Positions 11,511 to 23,201 of a DNA stretch of 64,000 nucleotides are shown here, piece after piece. Numbering within the stretch: the stretch's first letter is position 1; every line of letters starts with the position of its first letter. The stretch is from NCBI GenBank assembly GCA_028554755.1, contig JAPTOF010000006.1, forward strand, positions 14,383,001 to 14,447,000. The letters are read 5' to 3'. The stretch comes from Cordia subcordata. Lineage: Eukaryota; Streptophyta; Magnoliopsida; Boraginales; Cordiaceae. Made by a program: the position numbers and the translations under genes. The notes under the pieces were generated by a model that was not told where the DNA came from, made no database searches, and worked only from the letters and a program-made list of their open reading frames with translations.

Positions 11511-11740
11511 AAAGAAACAACCTCTTTGGAATCCTAAACAACTATAGCGGCCACCTATGAGCAATCAACAGGAGTAGAGACTACCCGAGGCAGCCCCTAA
11601 TCCTCGAACAACTGGTTCCTCATTAGAGCTCAGTCCTGTTTAGATATTACAGAGATCAAGTGATTCTTATAGTAGCCCCACAGATGCAGCTGCAGGATAA
11701 TCATCATGGCCAACCTCAAAGGTATTCCCCTAATCTAATA

Positions 11741-13019
11741 GGTAATAAAGTTCTGAATGGCCCGCTGCCCTAATGGCTTAGCCATATTATTTGCTGATGG
11801 TACCAATCCCTCTTGTTCCACCTAATGATACAATGTATCTTGGGTGGAGACCTAGGGGCGAAGTGCTTATGGTCGACCACAGTAGATAAATCAGTTATAT
11901 GCATCATAGGGGCCATATCCTATGCAAACACTTGCTCCTCCATATAAACAAGGGGCATAGGTTCTTAGAGGTAGCAATTTGCCACATAGGACGACCCTTG
12001 CTCCTCCATAAACAGACGACCCTATCCAAAGTAGATTGATTGGAAAATGGAGTTTCTTAGAAGGTTTAAAACTCCAAAGTTTTACATTGTTTTCTTAGTG
12101 ATGGTGGAGTGTCTACCATGGAACATATTTCAAGATTTACATTGCATTGTGCTGAAGTGGCACGGAATGACTACCTGAAATTGTGACTATTTGAAAGTTC
12201 ACTAGTTGGGCTTGCTTTTAGTAGTTGCGCTAATCTTCGACCAAATTCAGTGAAATCATGGACTAATACAGAAAGAATGTTCAGTAGCAATATTATTGGG
12301 TGGAGCCAAGCATAAGAGTCACTAACTTGGCAAAAATGTACCAAACGCTTGGGGGATTAGCAGAGCCATTTACCCCGCATTTCAAATAACATCTTAATGG
12401 CTTCAGTATTTTATCATTTAATTTCAATTCTACCATCTTTTCGATCTCTTTTTTGGAATCTTACCCTCTCCCCAATCTTTTTCTATATTTTTACCTTTTC
12501 TTTCACAAACATAAGCTCAAAATAACCCAAAAACAATTTTAACTTTTATCTACGTCAAAATATACTAAAAAAATGTAAGTTTTATTAGTGCCTTTATTAA
12601 TTTTTTCTTTGACAAAAAAAAATTTTAATCAATTAAAAATATTATTTATAATATTGATACAAATAACTTACCAAACGAATAATTTTACTACACTTTAATA
12701 ATAAAAATATTATTGTAAGAAATTTAAATCAAATTATAAAATATTATTTCAATAATACTAGTAATTATTATTATCATAACAATGATAACAATAATAATGT
12801 GATGACAATGTCTTTATGTCATTTTTCATTCATCAACTAATTTTTTCAAACACATTTTGTCAAATCAGTTAACTAAACATCTATTTGCAACCACTAAAAA
12901 ACAACAATTATTCCCTACCTAAACAACTATCAACTATTCTAACATCTAGTTGTGCCGAACGAGCCCTAAGTTATAAGCCATCTCAATTGTTGATTAAAAA
13001 ATAAACTCTAAAATATTTT
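11741..13019. other. Intergenic
   Basis: No gene recognised. 12,400-12,960 is very AT-rich and ends CCGAACGAGCCCTAAG (about 12,955-12,970), which looks like the terminal motif of a Tourist-like MITE, but no partner end was found. Confidence 0.4.
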
Positions 13020-13262
13020 AGTTCAAATATATTTTCTCTCTCCCCGTAGCAATCTTTTCTCATGTTTTCTCCTCCCTTTCATTCTCACTTCCCATCCTTT
13101 GTTCTTCACACACACATATACAAAAAAGAGAGAGAGAGAGAGAGAGAGAGAAAAAGAAAAGAACCAACGTTATTTTTATCTTTTTCATTGTAGCTATTCT
13201 CTCACTTATTTTCATCCACCTTTTTTGTTGACATGCAAACTCCTTCAACTTAAGAACGACAA
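13020..13262 (+). other. Possible 5' UTR exon of the decayed FAR1-like locus, with (GA)n
   Basis: A TC-rich leader-like stretch is followed by a (GA)12 microsatellite (13,127-13,150). It ends in ACAAG/GTATGT at 13,262, a good donor site. The decayed FAR1-like coding region begins about 375 bases downstream. The pattern fits a 5' UTR exon and intron, but this is inference. Confidence 0.35.
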
Positions 13263-13638
13263 GGTATGTCGTGTTTCATCTTTTCCTTTTTAAACTCTAG
13301 ATTGCCTTTTCTTTTTTCTCTTTTTCTTTAGATTTTGATAGTTCTATAACAAAATTCAATTTGTCTATGTATAATTAACAAAGTAGGAAACTAATATGTA
13401 TATACTAATGTAAAAACAAGTATGATCTATATCTAAGAAGTAAGAACAAGTTTCCTTGACATGTAGTAATCTAGAAGCACTAATGATCCGATGTGTTACC
13501 ATTTTAACTCGATTTTATTTGGCTATGCCCAAAGTTCTATATTCATGTGGTAATTGACATTCATGAATTTTATTGAGTATGTAGTTACATGATTGTTATT
13601 GATATTCGAAAATATCTTATGTGTCAGAATTTTGATCA

Positions 13639-15170
13639 TGGACACAATAGTAGAAATGACTAATTTATATGAGGTTGACGATAAATATACACCAAAGATT
13701 AGCATGGTCTTAGATACACTGAATCATGCATATATTTTTAATAATAGTTATAATGGAATAGTAGGATTTAGTATCCAAATTCAAGGTTCTATGAAGAATA
13801 GTGATAAGCAATGGACATATAGGTTGTTTGTTGGTTCTGCAACAAGGTTGTCGAAGACCTAAGAAATGGACAATTTTGTAAAAGATCCCATAGCAAAAAC
13901 AAGCATTAGATGTGGGACACTTATGTCAATTAAACTAAACAATGCCAAGTAAAAGAATGTAGTCAAATAGATTTGTCCCTGGACATAATCATAATGTGAT
14001 AAGATTTGATGTGATACATTTGATGCCATCACAAAAGAAAGATATATCTGATGTTCACTGTGAACAACTAGAGTGAGCGGATGATTCTAGGATTATTCTA
14101 CAGCAGTTTTTCAAACTACTGAGAATGAAGTTGATGGAAGGAGTCTCTTAGATTTTTAAAAATAGATCGAAAAAATTATCTGCAAACCAAGAGGTAAAAT
14201 GCATTAGAATATGGCGAAGCTGGCTTCATATTGACATAGTTTGAGAAGAAAAGAGTAGAAAATAATTCATTTTTATCGTGCATTTCAATCGGATAGTGAT
14301 GAAAAAATCGCTAATATGCTTTGAGCTGATGCCAAAATGACCTATGATTATGGACACATTGGAGATGTTTCATTTGATTGTAGACCATTTGCTATTTTCT
14401 GAGGATTTAACAATCATCATGAGGTGACATTTTCTTGTATATATGCCTTATGATATGATGAAAATTGTAAATTCTTCTAGTTGGTTATTTGAGATATTCT
14501 TGGAGGGTTGTGGCAAATAAGCATCCCAAATCATAATTACTAATCAAGATGTTGCAACGAAAAAGCTTTGGCAAATGATTATTTAGGGACAATGTATGGT
14601 GGAAAATGATATTTGATTTCAGCAGATATAATTGGGCATGGCCTTATGTAAGATGTCAAGTGGTCAGTTAAGATGAAAAGTACACAATTGAGTGAGAGGT
14701 ACTAATGCAAACCTGAAACTCCATTTGAAGTCAGAGTATAGTTTTACACAAATTTTCACTCAAGTTGAGAATTGCTTGAATAAGTGAAATACGAAAAAAT
14801 GCATACCTGACTATTCGCTACATATCACTTACCCTAGTGTAACTATTGCCTTAGGTGGCTTCGACATGCATGCAAGTAACGTATAGATACGGAAATATTT
14901 GATGAATTTTAGAATAAATATATAACGCCACTTGAAATAAATATAATGGAAAGCGAGGTGAAAAGAGAATATAAAATTTTCTCTTTATCTCCTCTTCCAG
15001 GGCATAAAAGATGTCGTACAATAACAAGTGATGCAACCAACCAGCTTTCATGCACTTGTAGGTCATTTGATATACATGGCATTTTGCGTGGGCATATTAT
15101 AAAAGTATTAAAAGATATCATGGGTGTTCAGAGGATTCGTGATATGTATATTTTGAAGAGATAGACAAGA
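13639..15170 (+). pseudogene. FAR1/FHY3-related (Mutator-derived) gene, decayed
   Basis: Three parts of a FAR1-family protein appear in order on the plus strand. First is the FAR1 DNA-binding start (TPKISMVLDTLNHAYIF, NGIVGFSIQIQGS). Second is the MULE transposase-type central part (DEKIANML then ADAKMTYDYGHIGDVSFD near 14,300-14,385, SSWLFEIFLEG near 14,470-14,510, ITNQDVATKKLW near 14,540). Third is the SWIM zinc finger (LSCTCRSFDIHGILRGHI, VLKDIMGVQRI, MYILKR) at 15,040-15,160. Many stops and frame changes separate them. In the SWIM motif the usual ILCRH cysteine is absent (ILRGH). FAR1/FHY3 proteins are light-signalling transcription factors domesticated from transposases. This copy cannot be functional as written. 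Confidence 0.85.
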
Positions 15171-15760
15171 TATGGTTGCAATATTAATGTCAATCTAAGG
15201 AAAGAATAGAATTTGAGATACAAGGAATTAGTTTCTCTCTTTCACGAAATTACATCTAGAGCATTCGAAGTTAAAGATAATTATAAAATGTGCAAGAATG
15301 TTGGTGAAAAAATGTAGAAGTCATGCCTGAAAAATATTTAAGTTAATAAAAATGCACGACAGTGAAGAAGTAAATTCGACTGCTTTTGCTTCAAAAGCTC
15401 CAAACAATCGACCTAAATTAAGGAGTAGCTAAATGTGTTATGAGGGCCCGGGTGGGAGACGACGTCTGAAATGTTCCCTAGAGAAGAAAATGGCAAATGT
15501 ACTCAAGAACAGCGAAAAGCAAGACCGTGGTCATTCAAAATTTAGACCTGTTAAGATTGGTTTATTTATACTTTTCCATATTTTCGGATTTTTTTTAAAA
15601 TAAAAATAAAAAATAAAAAGAATATAAGTACAAAGAAGAAGCACAAAGTGCTTATCGAGAAATGTGAAACAGTGTCAAATCAAAATATTCAACAAGCATT
15701 AGCTCTTTCTGATAAGGAAGTGATCCAGCCACATCTTCAGGCTACCTTTAAAAAAAAATA
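15171..15760. other. Tail of the FAR1-like locus and intergenic DNA
   Basis: About 15,171-15,450 may still be the C-terminal end of the decayed FAR1-like gene. No clear motif was read. The remainder is A-rich spacer. Confidence 0.35.
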
Positions 15761-16706
15761 GAGTAAAATATATTTTATTCCCTTTATTTTGTAAAAGTTG
15801 CATAAAAACCCCCCATTTAGTTTTAAAACTCACTAATATCCCCGATGGCTTAAAAAAAGTTGCATGTTAGCCCCTACAATCAATAATTTTACTAGCATTA
15901 ACAGAAAATTGTTAAAATTTCTCCCCTCTATTTTTAAAAATGACACAAATTCTTCCATCTAGTTTGAAATAAGGTGTAAACACACAAACTGCAGGATGAA
16001 AACAAAATTTGTTCTCCTAAATTATTTTCAATTTTAGTATTAAAATTTACTTTAAATTTAAATCATTGTTTTAGAATTTAATGTTAATTTTCAGTCTAAA
16101 TTTTAGTTTAGAGTTAAATTTTAATTTTATGTTTTAAATTTATATTTTAGTTTTTACTTATTTATTAGTTATTCTTTTTACATTCCATGTTTCTATTCAT
16201 GAATTAAATTTAGTATCGAGGATTGAAATGGATCCTATAATGAATTTCTAATTATCTCATGTTAACTTGATATTAATTAACTTATTTATTAGAGTGATTA
16301 TTGTATTTCGTACTTAATGCTTTTAATTGAATTGGCCACTCAATCAATTATTTGGAATTATTAACTGAATTGGAAGAGGAGGTTAGGATTAGTCACAAAA
16401 TACAACAACAGGATCGGAATGCTCATAAGATTTAGGAAATATAAATATTTTTTTTGGGCCAATAGTTAGTGTATTTATACCTTATTTCAAACCTAAGAGA
16501 GAATTTACATCATTTTCAAAAATTTTTTTGGGGGGAGGGGGATTTGCACCAATTTAACAACTTTTTGTTAACTCTAACAAAATTAATAACTACAGGGATA
16601 AATATGAAACGTTTTTTAAACCATTAGGGGCTCATCACTGAATTTTGAAATCATAAGAATTTTATGCAACTTTTACAAAAAACAAGAGTTAAAATGCATG
16701 TTACTC
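15761..16706. mobile_element. Mutator-type MITE, family copy 1 (946 bp)
   Basis: Long terminal inverted repeats of about 200 bases start GAGTAAAATATATTTTATT on the left. On the right, read in reverse, they start GAGTAACATGCATTTTAACT. Both arms share TTTGTAAAAGTTGCATAAAA and the pattern GCCCCTA...TTAACA. Flanks AAAAAAATA (15,752-15,760) and AAAAAATAC (16,707-16,715) approximate a 9-bp target duplication. The centre (about 16,000-16,480) is AT-rich and non-coding. Three relatives lie at 33,218, 36,917 and 38,537. Confidence 0.75.
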
Positions 16707-16749
16707 AAAAAATACTTCAGTTCTAAAGAGAATACTTTCTTTTTCTTAC

Positions 16750-17148
16750 AAAGGAGTTCACGCCGTTTATATTACAATCAATCTTTGGTAGGAGACTCCC
16801 CTAAGCTCCTATCCCAGTATCTGCTTGAGTTGTTCTGGTGGATCATCCAAAAACTGGGTGCCTAAAGAAAGTTGGAGACTAATTAGCAATTTAATCCGCA
16901 CTCCTATTAGCTTCCATATAAGTGTGCATTAAGATGAACACTTGATTGTTGGTGAGGATTTTTTGACACTAATGGCAGTATGGTTCCTCTCGGGCAGGAG
17001 CTCCCTTCATCCAAAAATTCAGGATCTATGAATCATAATTTTCAACTTAGTGATTCCCAACTGCTCAGCAAGTCTCAACACCTTAAATAAAACTCATAGT
17101 TTCTGTAATGTTGTTCGACGCCATTCCCAAATTAATAGCAAAGTCTCC
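16750..17148 (-). pseudogene. LINE RNase H domain remnant, C-terminal part
   Basis: Minus-strand reading shows GDFAINLGMA at the right and, further along, QVFILMHTYMEANRSAD followed by IANQS. This is the end of the RNase H (RVT_3) domain of plant non-LTR retrotransposons, where H-x-x-R-E-A-N-x-x-A-D-x-x-A-N is typical. Several stops are present. The N-terminal part of the same domain continues at 17,609-17,900 beyond an insertion. Confidence 0.65.
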
Positions 17149-17603
17149 TGTTGGATTTAGTGAGGTCCACCTATAAGGGGTGCCCACTTATCTAAAAAGT
17201 ATTTTAGATTACTTTGGTAACTACTATGTAATTCTAATTATATTAATAAGACACATTGAGTAGGTGTTGATAAGTATAAATAGTGTCTTATTAACAATAT
17301 AATGAGACAGTTCCTTTATAGTATTCCCCATATCATATACGAAGAACTCTGAGAGAAAAAAAAAACTAGCAAGAATTTTGCAATAACAAATAGGGGATTT
17401 AGACTGTGGAGACAAGTAGATCCATCCAATATATCGTGAGAGAAAAAAACTAGCAAGAATTCAGCAATAGCAAATAGGAGATTTAGACTATAGAGACAAG
17501 GAGATTCATCTAATATATTGTGAAAATTTTCACCGATCAATAATTCCAATTGCTGTTCATTCAAAATTAAATCTTACTTTTGCATTTTGAATAAACCAGT
17601 AAA
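17149..17603 (+). mobile_element. Insertion in the LINE remnant, probably a solo LTR
   Basis: A 455-base block splits the RNase H remnant and is flanked by TCTCC on both sides (17,144-17,148 and 17,604-17,608), a 5-bp target duplication. It starts TGTTGGATTTAG, holds TATA-like AGTATAAATAG near 17,274, and contains an 82-bp tandem duplication (about 17,355-17,520). The right end reads CCAGTAAA rather than the usual CA. An alternative end is CTCCTAACA at 17,613, without a target duplication. Solo LTR or degraded TRIM are both possible. Confidence 0.5.
17355..17520. repeat. Two tandem units of about 82 bp
   Basis: The sequence AACTAGCAAGAATT...CAATA...CAAATAGG...GATTTAGACT recurs once at a spacing of about 82 bases, with few differences, inside the putative solo LTR. 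Confidence 0.7.
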
Positions 17604-17608
17604 TCTCC

Positions 17609-17900
17609 TAACATTTGTATTCAATTATATATTGAATCATATTTTCCTTCACCTCCAATCCACCTTCTCGCATTGTCCCGAAATAAACCCCTTTGTTGTT
17701 TCCAAACACCCATCAATATTTAATTTGATCCCTTCATCCAACGGAGTCCGGTAGATAGATTTCCAGACTTTGTTGTTTTGAATAACCAGACTTTGTTGCT
17801 TTGAATGACCCCTATTCTCCCGTACTTTTTCTTTCAAAAACTGTTTGTCACAGTAGACATAGATTCCAAGATACAAGAATTGAATGCTAGTTTCATGGTT
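17609..17900 (-). pseudogene. LINE RNase H domain remnant, N-terminal part
   Basis: The minus strand encodes WKSIYRTPLDEGIKLNIDGC, with the K-L-N-x-D-G signature that opens the RVT_3 RNase H domain of plant LINEs. The domain then breaks at the insertion and resumes at 17,148. It lies downstream of the NF-YA gene 3' end. Confidence 0.65.
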
Positions 17901-17949
17901 GAGCAATCATAGCAACACCTATTGTGAAGTAGATGAAGAAAGATAACAT

Positions 17950-18422
17950 ACAAGCAGGGAACTGAAGCAGATGCCACTAGAAAAGGGCACTTGCGAGGAA
18001 CATGCCAAAAAGGAACTCAACGTGAATGTAACTTCAAGCACAATGTGGCCTCTTTTGAATTTGCATAAACTGACAGGCAGATCACTTAGAAAGTCGAATT
18101 AGCAACTTTTACACACAAACAGAAACATGAAATATAGTTTATACAGCAACCAGTACAACGACTCACACCAGTCGGTTATACAAGGAGTCACATATTTTAG
18201 CACTCATTACCAAGCCTGTTTTCCTGAATGCGAAGTTTCAAGTAGCACGTTCAATAGATATTATCATAACATTATCAACAAGAGTTGTTAGCATTGACGA
18301 GCTTCGCATGCTAACTAGAATAGCCAAGGATGACTTCCCTCTTCCACCAGCATCCATAATTTTGCATATGACTGCAACATGCAAAAATGCAGAATGCTGA
18401 TGGATTCTGGTCACCATAACCC
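17950..18422 (-). other. NF-YA: 3' UTR of NF-YA
   Basis: Non-coding sequence after the TGA at 18,423. It contains the miR169 site. The 3' end is not marked by a clear AATAAA; the boundary near 17,950 is a guess set by the start of LINE-derived sequence. Confidence 0.5.
18321..18341 (-). promoter_or_regulatory. miR169 target site in the NF-YA 3' UTR
   Basis: The plus strand reads TAGCCAAGGATGACTTCCCT, i.e. the first 16 bases of miR169 followed by a partial match. The minus-strand NF-YA mRNA therefore carries the complementary site about 80 nt after its stop. miR169 sites in NF-YA 3' UTRs are conserved across land plants and direct cleavage of the transcript. Mismatches fall at the miRNA 3' end, where they are tolerated. 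Confidence 0.9.
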
Positions 18423-21400
18423 TCAACGAGGGACAGAGAGATAGTGGTGTGTGCCACCAGTTATACCACCCCCACCAGGTTTTGTTGGTCCCCCTACATG
18501 TGGTGGATAGTGAGAGAACCCAAATTCTTGCCGGTGGAAAATATTGTTGACATTGGAAATGCTCGTGATGTCAGAAGAGCTTGTTGTTGGATCACCTTCT
18601 TTAAAATTTTGCAGCTGACAAACTTCGGATTCCCACATTTTTGAGGTCAACTGGGAGTTGCCGGAGCCTGAGTTGTCTTGTCCATCAGACTTTGTACCAT
18701 TGAACTCCTGGAGCTTCTTTTGGGTAAGGAAGCGCCCACCAGGTCCTCTAGCCCTGTTTAATGCATGACGATGTCGAGACTCATGAAGATAAGGCTGAAA
18801 AAAATGCAGGTCAAACACAAGTGAACAATCCATTAGATCAATGAGCAAAGATACTATGACATATTATAATGTGCAGATAGCATGGAAGCCAGATGAGAAG
18901 AACAATATAACTAATGAACCTTTCTAACTTTTGAGAGTTTGTTCTGAGCCTCAAGCTTAGCACGATATTCCCTTCGCCTGAGTATTGCACGGTACTGTTT
19001 TGCATTGACATATATGGGCTCATCTTGCGGAAGATCATGAGGAAGGGGTACTCGACTAGCTGTGATAAGCATCATTTGGGGGTGCACCTGATGCAATATA
19101 AGAGGTAAGTATCTCATAGCAGCAACACGAAATCACAGGCAATAAACCACAATGATACATGTGGTTTCTACAACCTACAGTACTAGTTAGACTGTTTCAA
19201 GAAAAAGAACGAAGAATCTTTGAAGTGAATGCATTCACAATGGGAAAAGAATCTATAAAATGATAAACATCCATCTGACTTTAGCATGCATATGCCAACT
19301 AATCAAACTTTACAAAGAAAATCCAACATCACTATGAACACTTTTCATATCAAGTTGACTAGTCAAATATCATGAAAAAAGCATTATTGGTGTTCATTAA
19401 TAAGAAAAAGGAACTTTCCACTTCTAAAGAATAATTAGGACAAGAAAAGCAAGGCCTAGAAAGCATTGAGATGCAAAGTGATTAAAATAATGAAATTATG
19501 AAATGATTTGAGTTTATAGACTTCCATTATGACCATTTAAAAGACTAAAGATGGTACAAAGTTGTAGAGGCATTCCCATTGAGGAAAGGATTATGCTCAA
19601 ATGCTTAGGACAACTTGATAGCTAGCCAGAGCTTGACACAATCACAACCAAACTTCGCTCAGGTGCCCTTGCAATTATTAATCAGACAAGCTCTGGCTAG
19701 CATAAAGTTGAACCTAAATAGGTGCCGTAAGACTTCTATGAGATTACTAACCGAATATATTCTTTACCTACAAATAAATAGGTGATTAGTGTGCAAGCCG
19801 TTCCTGTGGCCACGGCTTGGTGATAATGGGGCATCCCTCTAACAATCGGTTTGTGGATAATTATTTTTCTCTTCGATATTTCCCTCCATATGGATTTCCT
19901 TTTCCCTTGTTCGCTTTTCTTGTTTTCCTATTCTTTTGGGAAGGCCTGGAAAGGCCACCAATCAACTAGCTATGAAACCAGTGGCGAACACAGGATGTTG
20001 AATGAGGGGTTGCAAAAGAGTAATCCCACTGGAGCATAGTAAGATTCAAAATTTTCAATCCAAAATGAAAACTCAATCACTTTTGAAACAGAACTATAAA
20101 GATTTTATCAGTAACACTAAATATAAGTTTTCACAATTACCTAATATAATAAACATAAAGCTCAAAAAACTCACAACCTATAAGGATATACGATTTTAAT
20201 GTTAACAAGCCTAACCAATTATCTAACTCACAATATTTTTAGTCATTACAACTGATGAAACTATATATGTTTAATATTTTACCGTACAAAAGTTAAAAAA
20301 TAAATAAATAAAAAATAACAAGCTGACAGGAGTGGCTACCACCTTAGGTCCACCAATGAAACCACCACCGTCACCCCTCCCCTCCCCACACAACAAAACC
20401 CCCCACCCCCTCAGTGGAAAAAAAAGGGAAAAGGATATCTACTACTAAGATGAGAAGACTAAAAGACTCGGCCTAGTTGTTGAAGTTATATGGTCAGTCA
20501 GCCACATATTTATTTGTACAGAACTAGTGTTCTGCAAGAAATCCAGTTCAGGTGAGCACCATCTCTTCCACATTGATATAGATGGGCAGTGAAACCAACA
20601 ATCACTTCATAAGGCAGACCAGTGGTACTTGCTCAAGCAAGTTGCACTTTTTCTTGGATAACCATTGTGTTAATTACACACAATGCACAAAACAACACAC
20701 ACATATATATATATGCACAGATCATTTGGGGCATAACCTCAAAACAATGCACAGATTTAAAGATGCATACTCCCACACTGTTTTGTGCCTACTGCCCATT
20801 AACTTTTTTCTTTTTCCTTTTCTTGTAAAATAATGCTCATCGAGTTACTTAAGTCTTAAAGGAAGAAAAAATGTTGGAAATTATATCAATGTTACGACAC
20901 CCTTTTTCAAGATCCTTGACAACAGTGTTAGAACAACTTAAAATTTTGATACAAGTCAGCTAGTTTTTAGAAGCATTTGTGAGCATTCTACAAGAAATTC
21001 CTTTACATACAAACAGCCATGAGGTGAAGGCGACACAAAAGGGGTGCTTTTATATACACACACACATATATACACATGAGTACATTGGTGACAAGAACTA
21101 GATCATTCATGAAAAGGATAATCTCAAAGATACATGATTGTATATAAGCCAAACTTAAATAGTAGAGAAGAATGGTTGTCTGAGGCATTGGTGCTTGAAA
21201 TTTTCAGGCAAAACCAGAAATTTGTAGTCTTTCCATCAAAACACCCACTTCTAAGAGATAGAAAATAAAGGATAACGAAAAGGTAAAATATCAAAAGCAA
21301 CAAAGGTAACTTGGATTAGTCCACCTCTTATTTTGACTTACCTAATCATCTTTTCTCACTAGTTAGATTAAGACCTCGACTAAATATTCAGATAGCTCAA

Positions 21401-22826
21401 ATGCTAGCTGCTTTCTGGAAAGGCTAATAGCATTGAAGGACTGGTGAGTGATTGATGCATTATGATCAGCTAATCTAGAGATTTTAATTTGATCGCATTA
21501 CACTTTCTTAATACTAACTTTAGAGATATCAGTTAACACTTTTAAAAAAGCATTGCAAGGTTTCAATCTTCCTGAAAACAAAAAGCTCTGATTTGTCAAT
21601 TAAACATTCCAGCTGAAGTTCAAATACATTACCGAAACACATCAAAACAACAGAAAAATTATAAGCCAAAATTATAAGCCCGTCGAATGTGTATTTACCG
21701 TAGGGTGGGGCTCATAAGCAGCAATGAACCCATGATAGTATGTATCAGGGTATGTAAAAGGAGTGGTACCCTGAGGAAGAAAGATCAATCAATATTTGAG
21801 GGTACCTTATCTTATATTAGCAGCAAATTCACTTACAGAACTTACAAATGTCTGTCTATAATCGACCTGTGAAGGCAAAGAAGTATAATCCCGACTAGAC
21901 AAGGTTGATTTAGTGTGATCATCAGGCTTTCCGTCTGTTCCAGGACAACCTGAATAGAAGACAGAACAGATAATCCAAAAAACTGAGAAACAAGGGAAGA
22001 TGATTCAATAAATATGAAGCATTCGTTTTTCACCAACTTGTAATGAAATGCACATTCAGACATGGCAACCAGGACCAAAAGACAAACATTTATATAAAAG
22101 GGTCGGAAACATGAGTGAGCATTTCAAGTAAGAGGTGGTACTTAGTAAAAATGCTTCCACAATGAAACATTGATTTAATTAGACTAATACGCATAAGATC
22201 AGAGGAAAGGACAGTTTTAAGGCTGACTTGTTTGGACAATTGTACAAAAAAGAAAAGAAGGGAACAATTAGGACATCTTTTGTAGTTTCTTTTATGTTCT
22301 CTTCATCTTTTCATAAAAGATTTTTCTTTTCCATTCCTTACTTTAAAGTTATCCAAACAATGTAAGTAAAGTTCTTTATTATTCAGATTCCTTCTCTTAC
22401 TTAACCAACTCCCTTCTCTTTCCTTCCCCTCCCAGTTAAACAAATACACTGTGAAGCAGTCCATACATATGACCGTAAATTATAAATGTGAGTGTGGAAC
22501 AGAGAGAAACAGAATAATCTGATACCTGATTCCTTAGGAATTAGGCTTTTTCCACAATTTTTGCTTTCCCCTACACAAGCCACTTCAGGATAGGATTGAC
22601 CTGTTGACTGAGTTGAGGATGAATCCTGATCATGTAGTTGAAAGTCCAACTGGTTTCCCAGTTTACATGGTTTGGGTGGAGTCGCCATTTTGAAGCTTAA
22701 ATTCCTTGAGAAAGATGAATGTTGCATTTGTGAGCTGGTTGAATTCCACCATGGTATGCCAGCAGCACATGGGGCCATTGAATGGGCAATACTAACACTG
22801 CAATCTCTTTTAAGCAACTCAGGCAT
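18423..22826 (-). CDS. NF-YA: NF-YA transcription factor (CCAAT-binding HAP2 subunit), 5 coding exons
   Basis: NF-YA joins the NF-YB/NF-YC dimer in the nucleus and gives the trimer its CCAAT-box specificity. Coding exons on the minus strand are 22,826-22,526, 21,949-21,846, 21,770-21,699, 19,087-18,920 and 18,794-18,423. All junctions are GT-AG, phases agree, and the total is 1,017 bases (338 codons plus stop). The core domain spans residues about 182-238. [17 protein letters not shown] is the NF-YB/C-binding helix, [14 protein letters not shown] the linker, and [20 protein letters not shown] the DNA-binding part. The region before it (MPELLKRDC start, [12 protein letters not shown]) and the Ser/Asn-rich tail are typical of the family. 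Introns are 576, 75, 2,611 and 125 bases. The mRNA carries a miR169 site and upstream uORFs. No lesion was seen, so the gene looks intact. Confidence 0.95.
19978..20016 (+). repeat. Transposon-end-like motif in the large NF-YA intron
   Basis: CCAGTGGCGAACACAGGATG followed by a GGGGTTGCA motif resembles, in reverse orientation, the end at 30,377-30,417 (CAGTGGCGGAGCCAGGA...GGGTGCA). Such CAGTGGCGG-type ends are common in dispersed plant repeats. The other end of this insertion was not found. Confidence 0.35.
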
Positions 22827-22917
22827 TCTTCCAGATGTTGAATGAGGACTTTCACAGATTAGCAGGGTGAGGATGAAATATCTTCAAGGAAAGGACCTAT
22901 TACTGAAATCTATTCAC
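22827..22917 (-). other. NF-YA: 5' UTR part of the first coding exon of NF-YA
   Basis: Between the ATG at 22,826 and an acceptor-like ATGAGCAG/GTG at about 22,918. It would join the leader exon at 24,494 across an intron of about 1.6 kb. The acceptor choice is tentative; an alternative is TTTCAG a few bases downstream. Confidence 0.5.
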
Positions 22918-23166
22918 CTGCTCATAAACAACAAACTTTCAGTCAAGTATTTGCTTTGACCACATAATTAAGATATGGGCTTCCTAAACAATGTCAAGCG
23001 GTTGATATTATCCCTCCACAGCGGGGAGCAACATTGTCAAAAGAGAGAGTGAGAGAGAGCAGAATCTCACGTGATTCCTAAAGAAGAGATCATGTCCATC
23101 AGTGACTTCAGTACTTTCCTTGCAACAAACAATTATATCGACAGAAAAAGCATCCAGAACTTTTTG

Positions 23167-23201
23167 TTTTTTTTTTTTTTTTTTTGGGGGGGGGGGGGGG
23201 G
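23167..23201. repeat. Poly-T/poly-G block (T19 then G16)
   Basis: A run of 19 T is directly followed by 16 G inside the NF-YA 5' UTR intron. On the transcribed (minus) strand it reads C16A19. G-runs of this length can form quadruplex-like structure and are error-prone in sequencing, so the exact lengths may be unreliable. Confidence 0.8.

Larger units (their letters stand above)
11006..11740. repeat. Dispersed repeat, copy B, right part (split by a SINE)
   Basis: Aligns to about 2,526-2,960 of copy A once 11,266-11,510 (SINE) and one copy of the target duplication are removed. This confirms both insertions into copy B. Confidence 0.8.

Noticed and set aside
11131..11564. Overlapping minus ORFs of 66-97 codons
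   Set aside because: They run across the SINE and its target duplications. SINEs are non-coding and copy A of the host repeat does not keep these frames.
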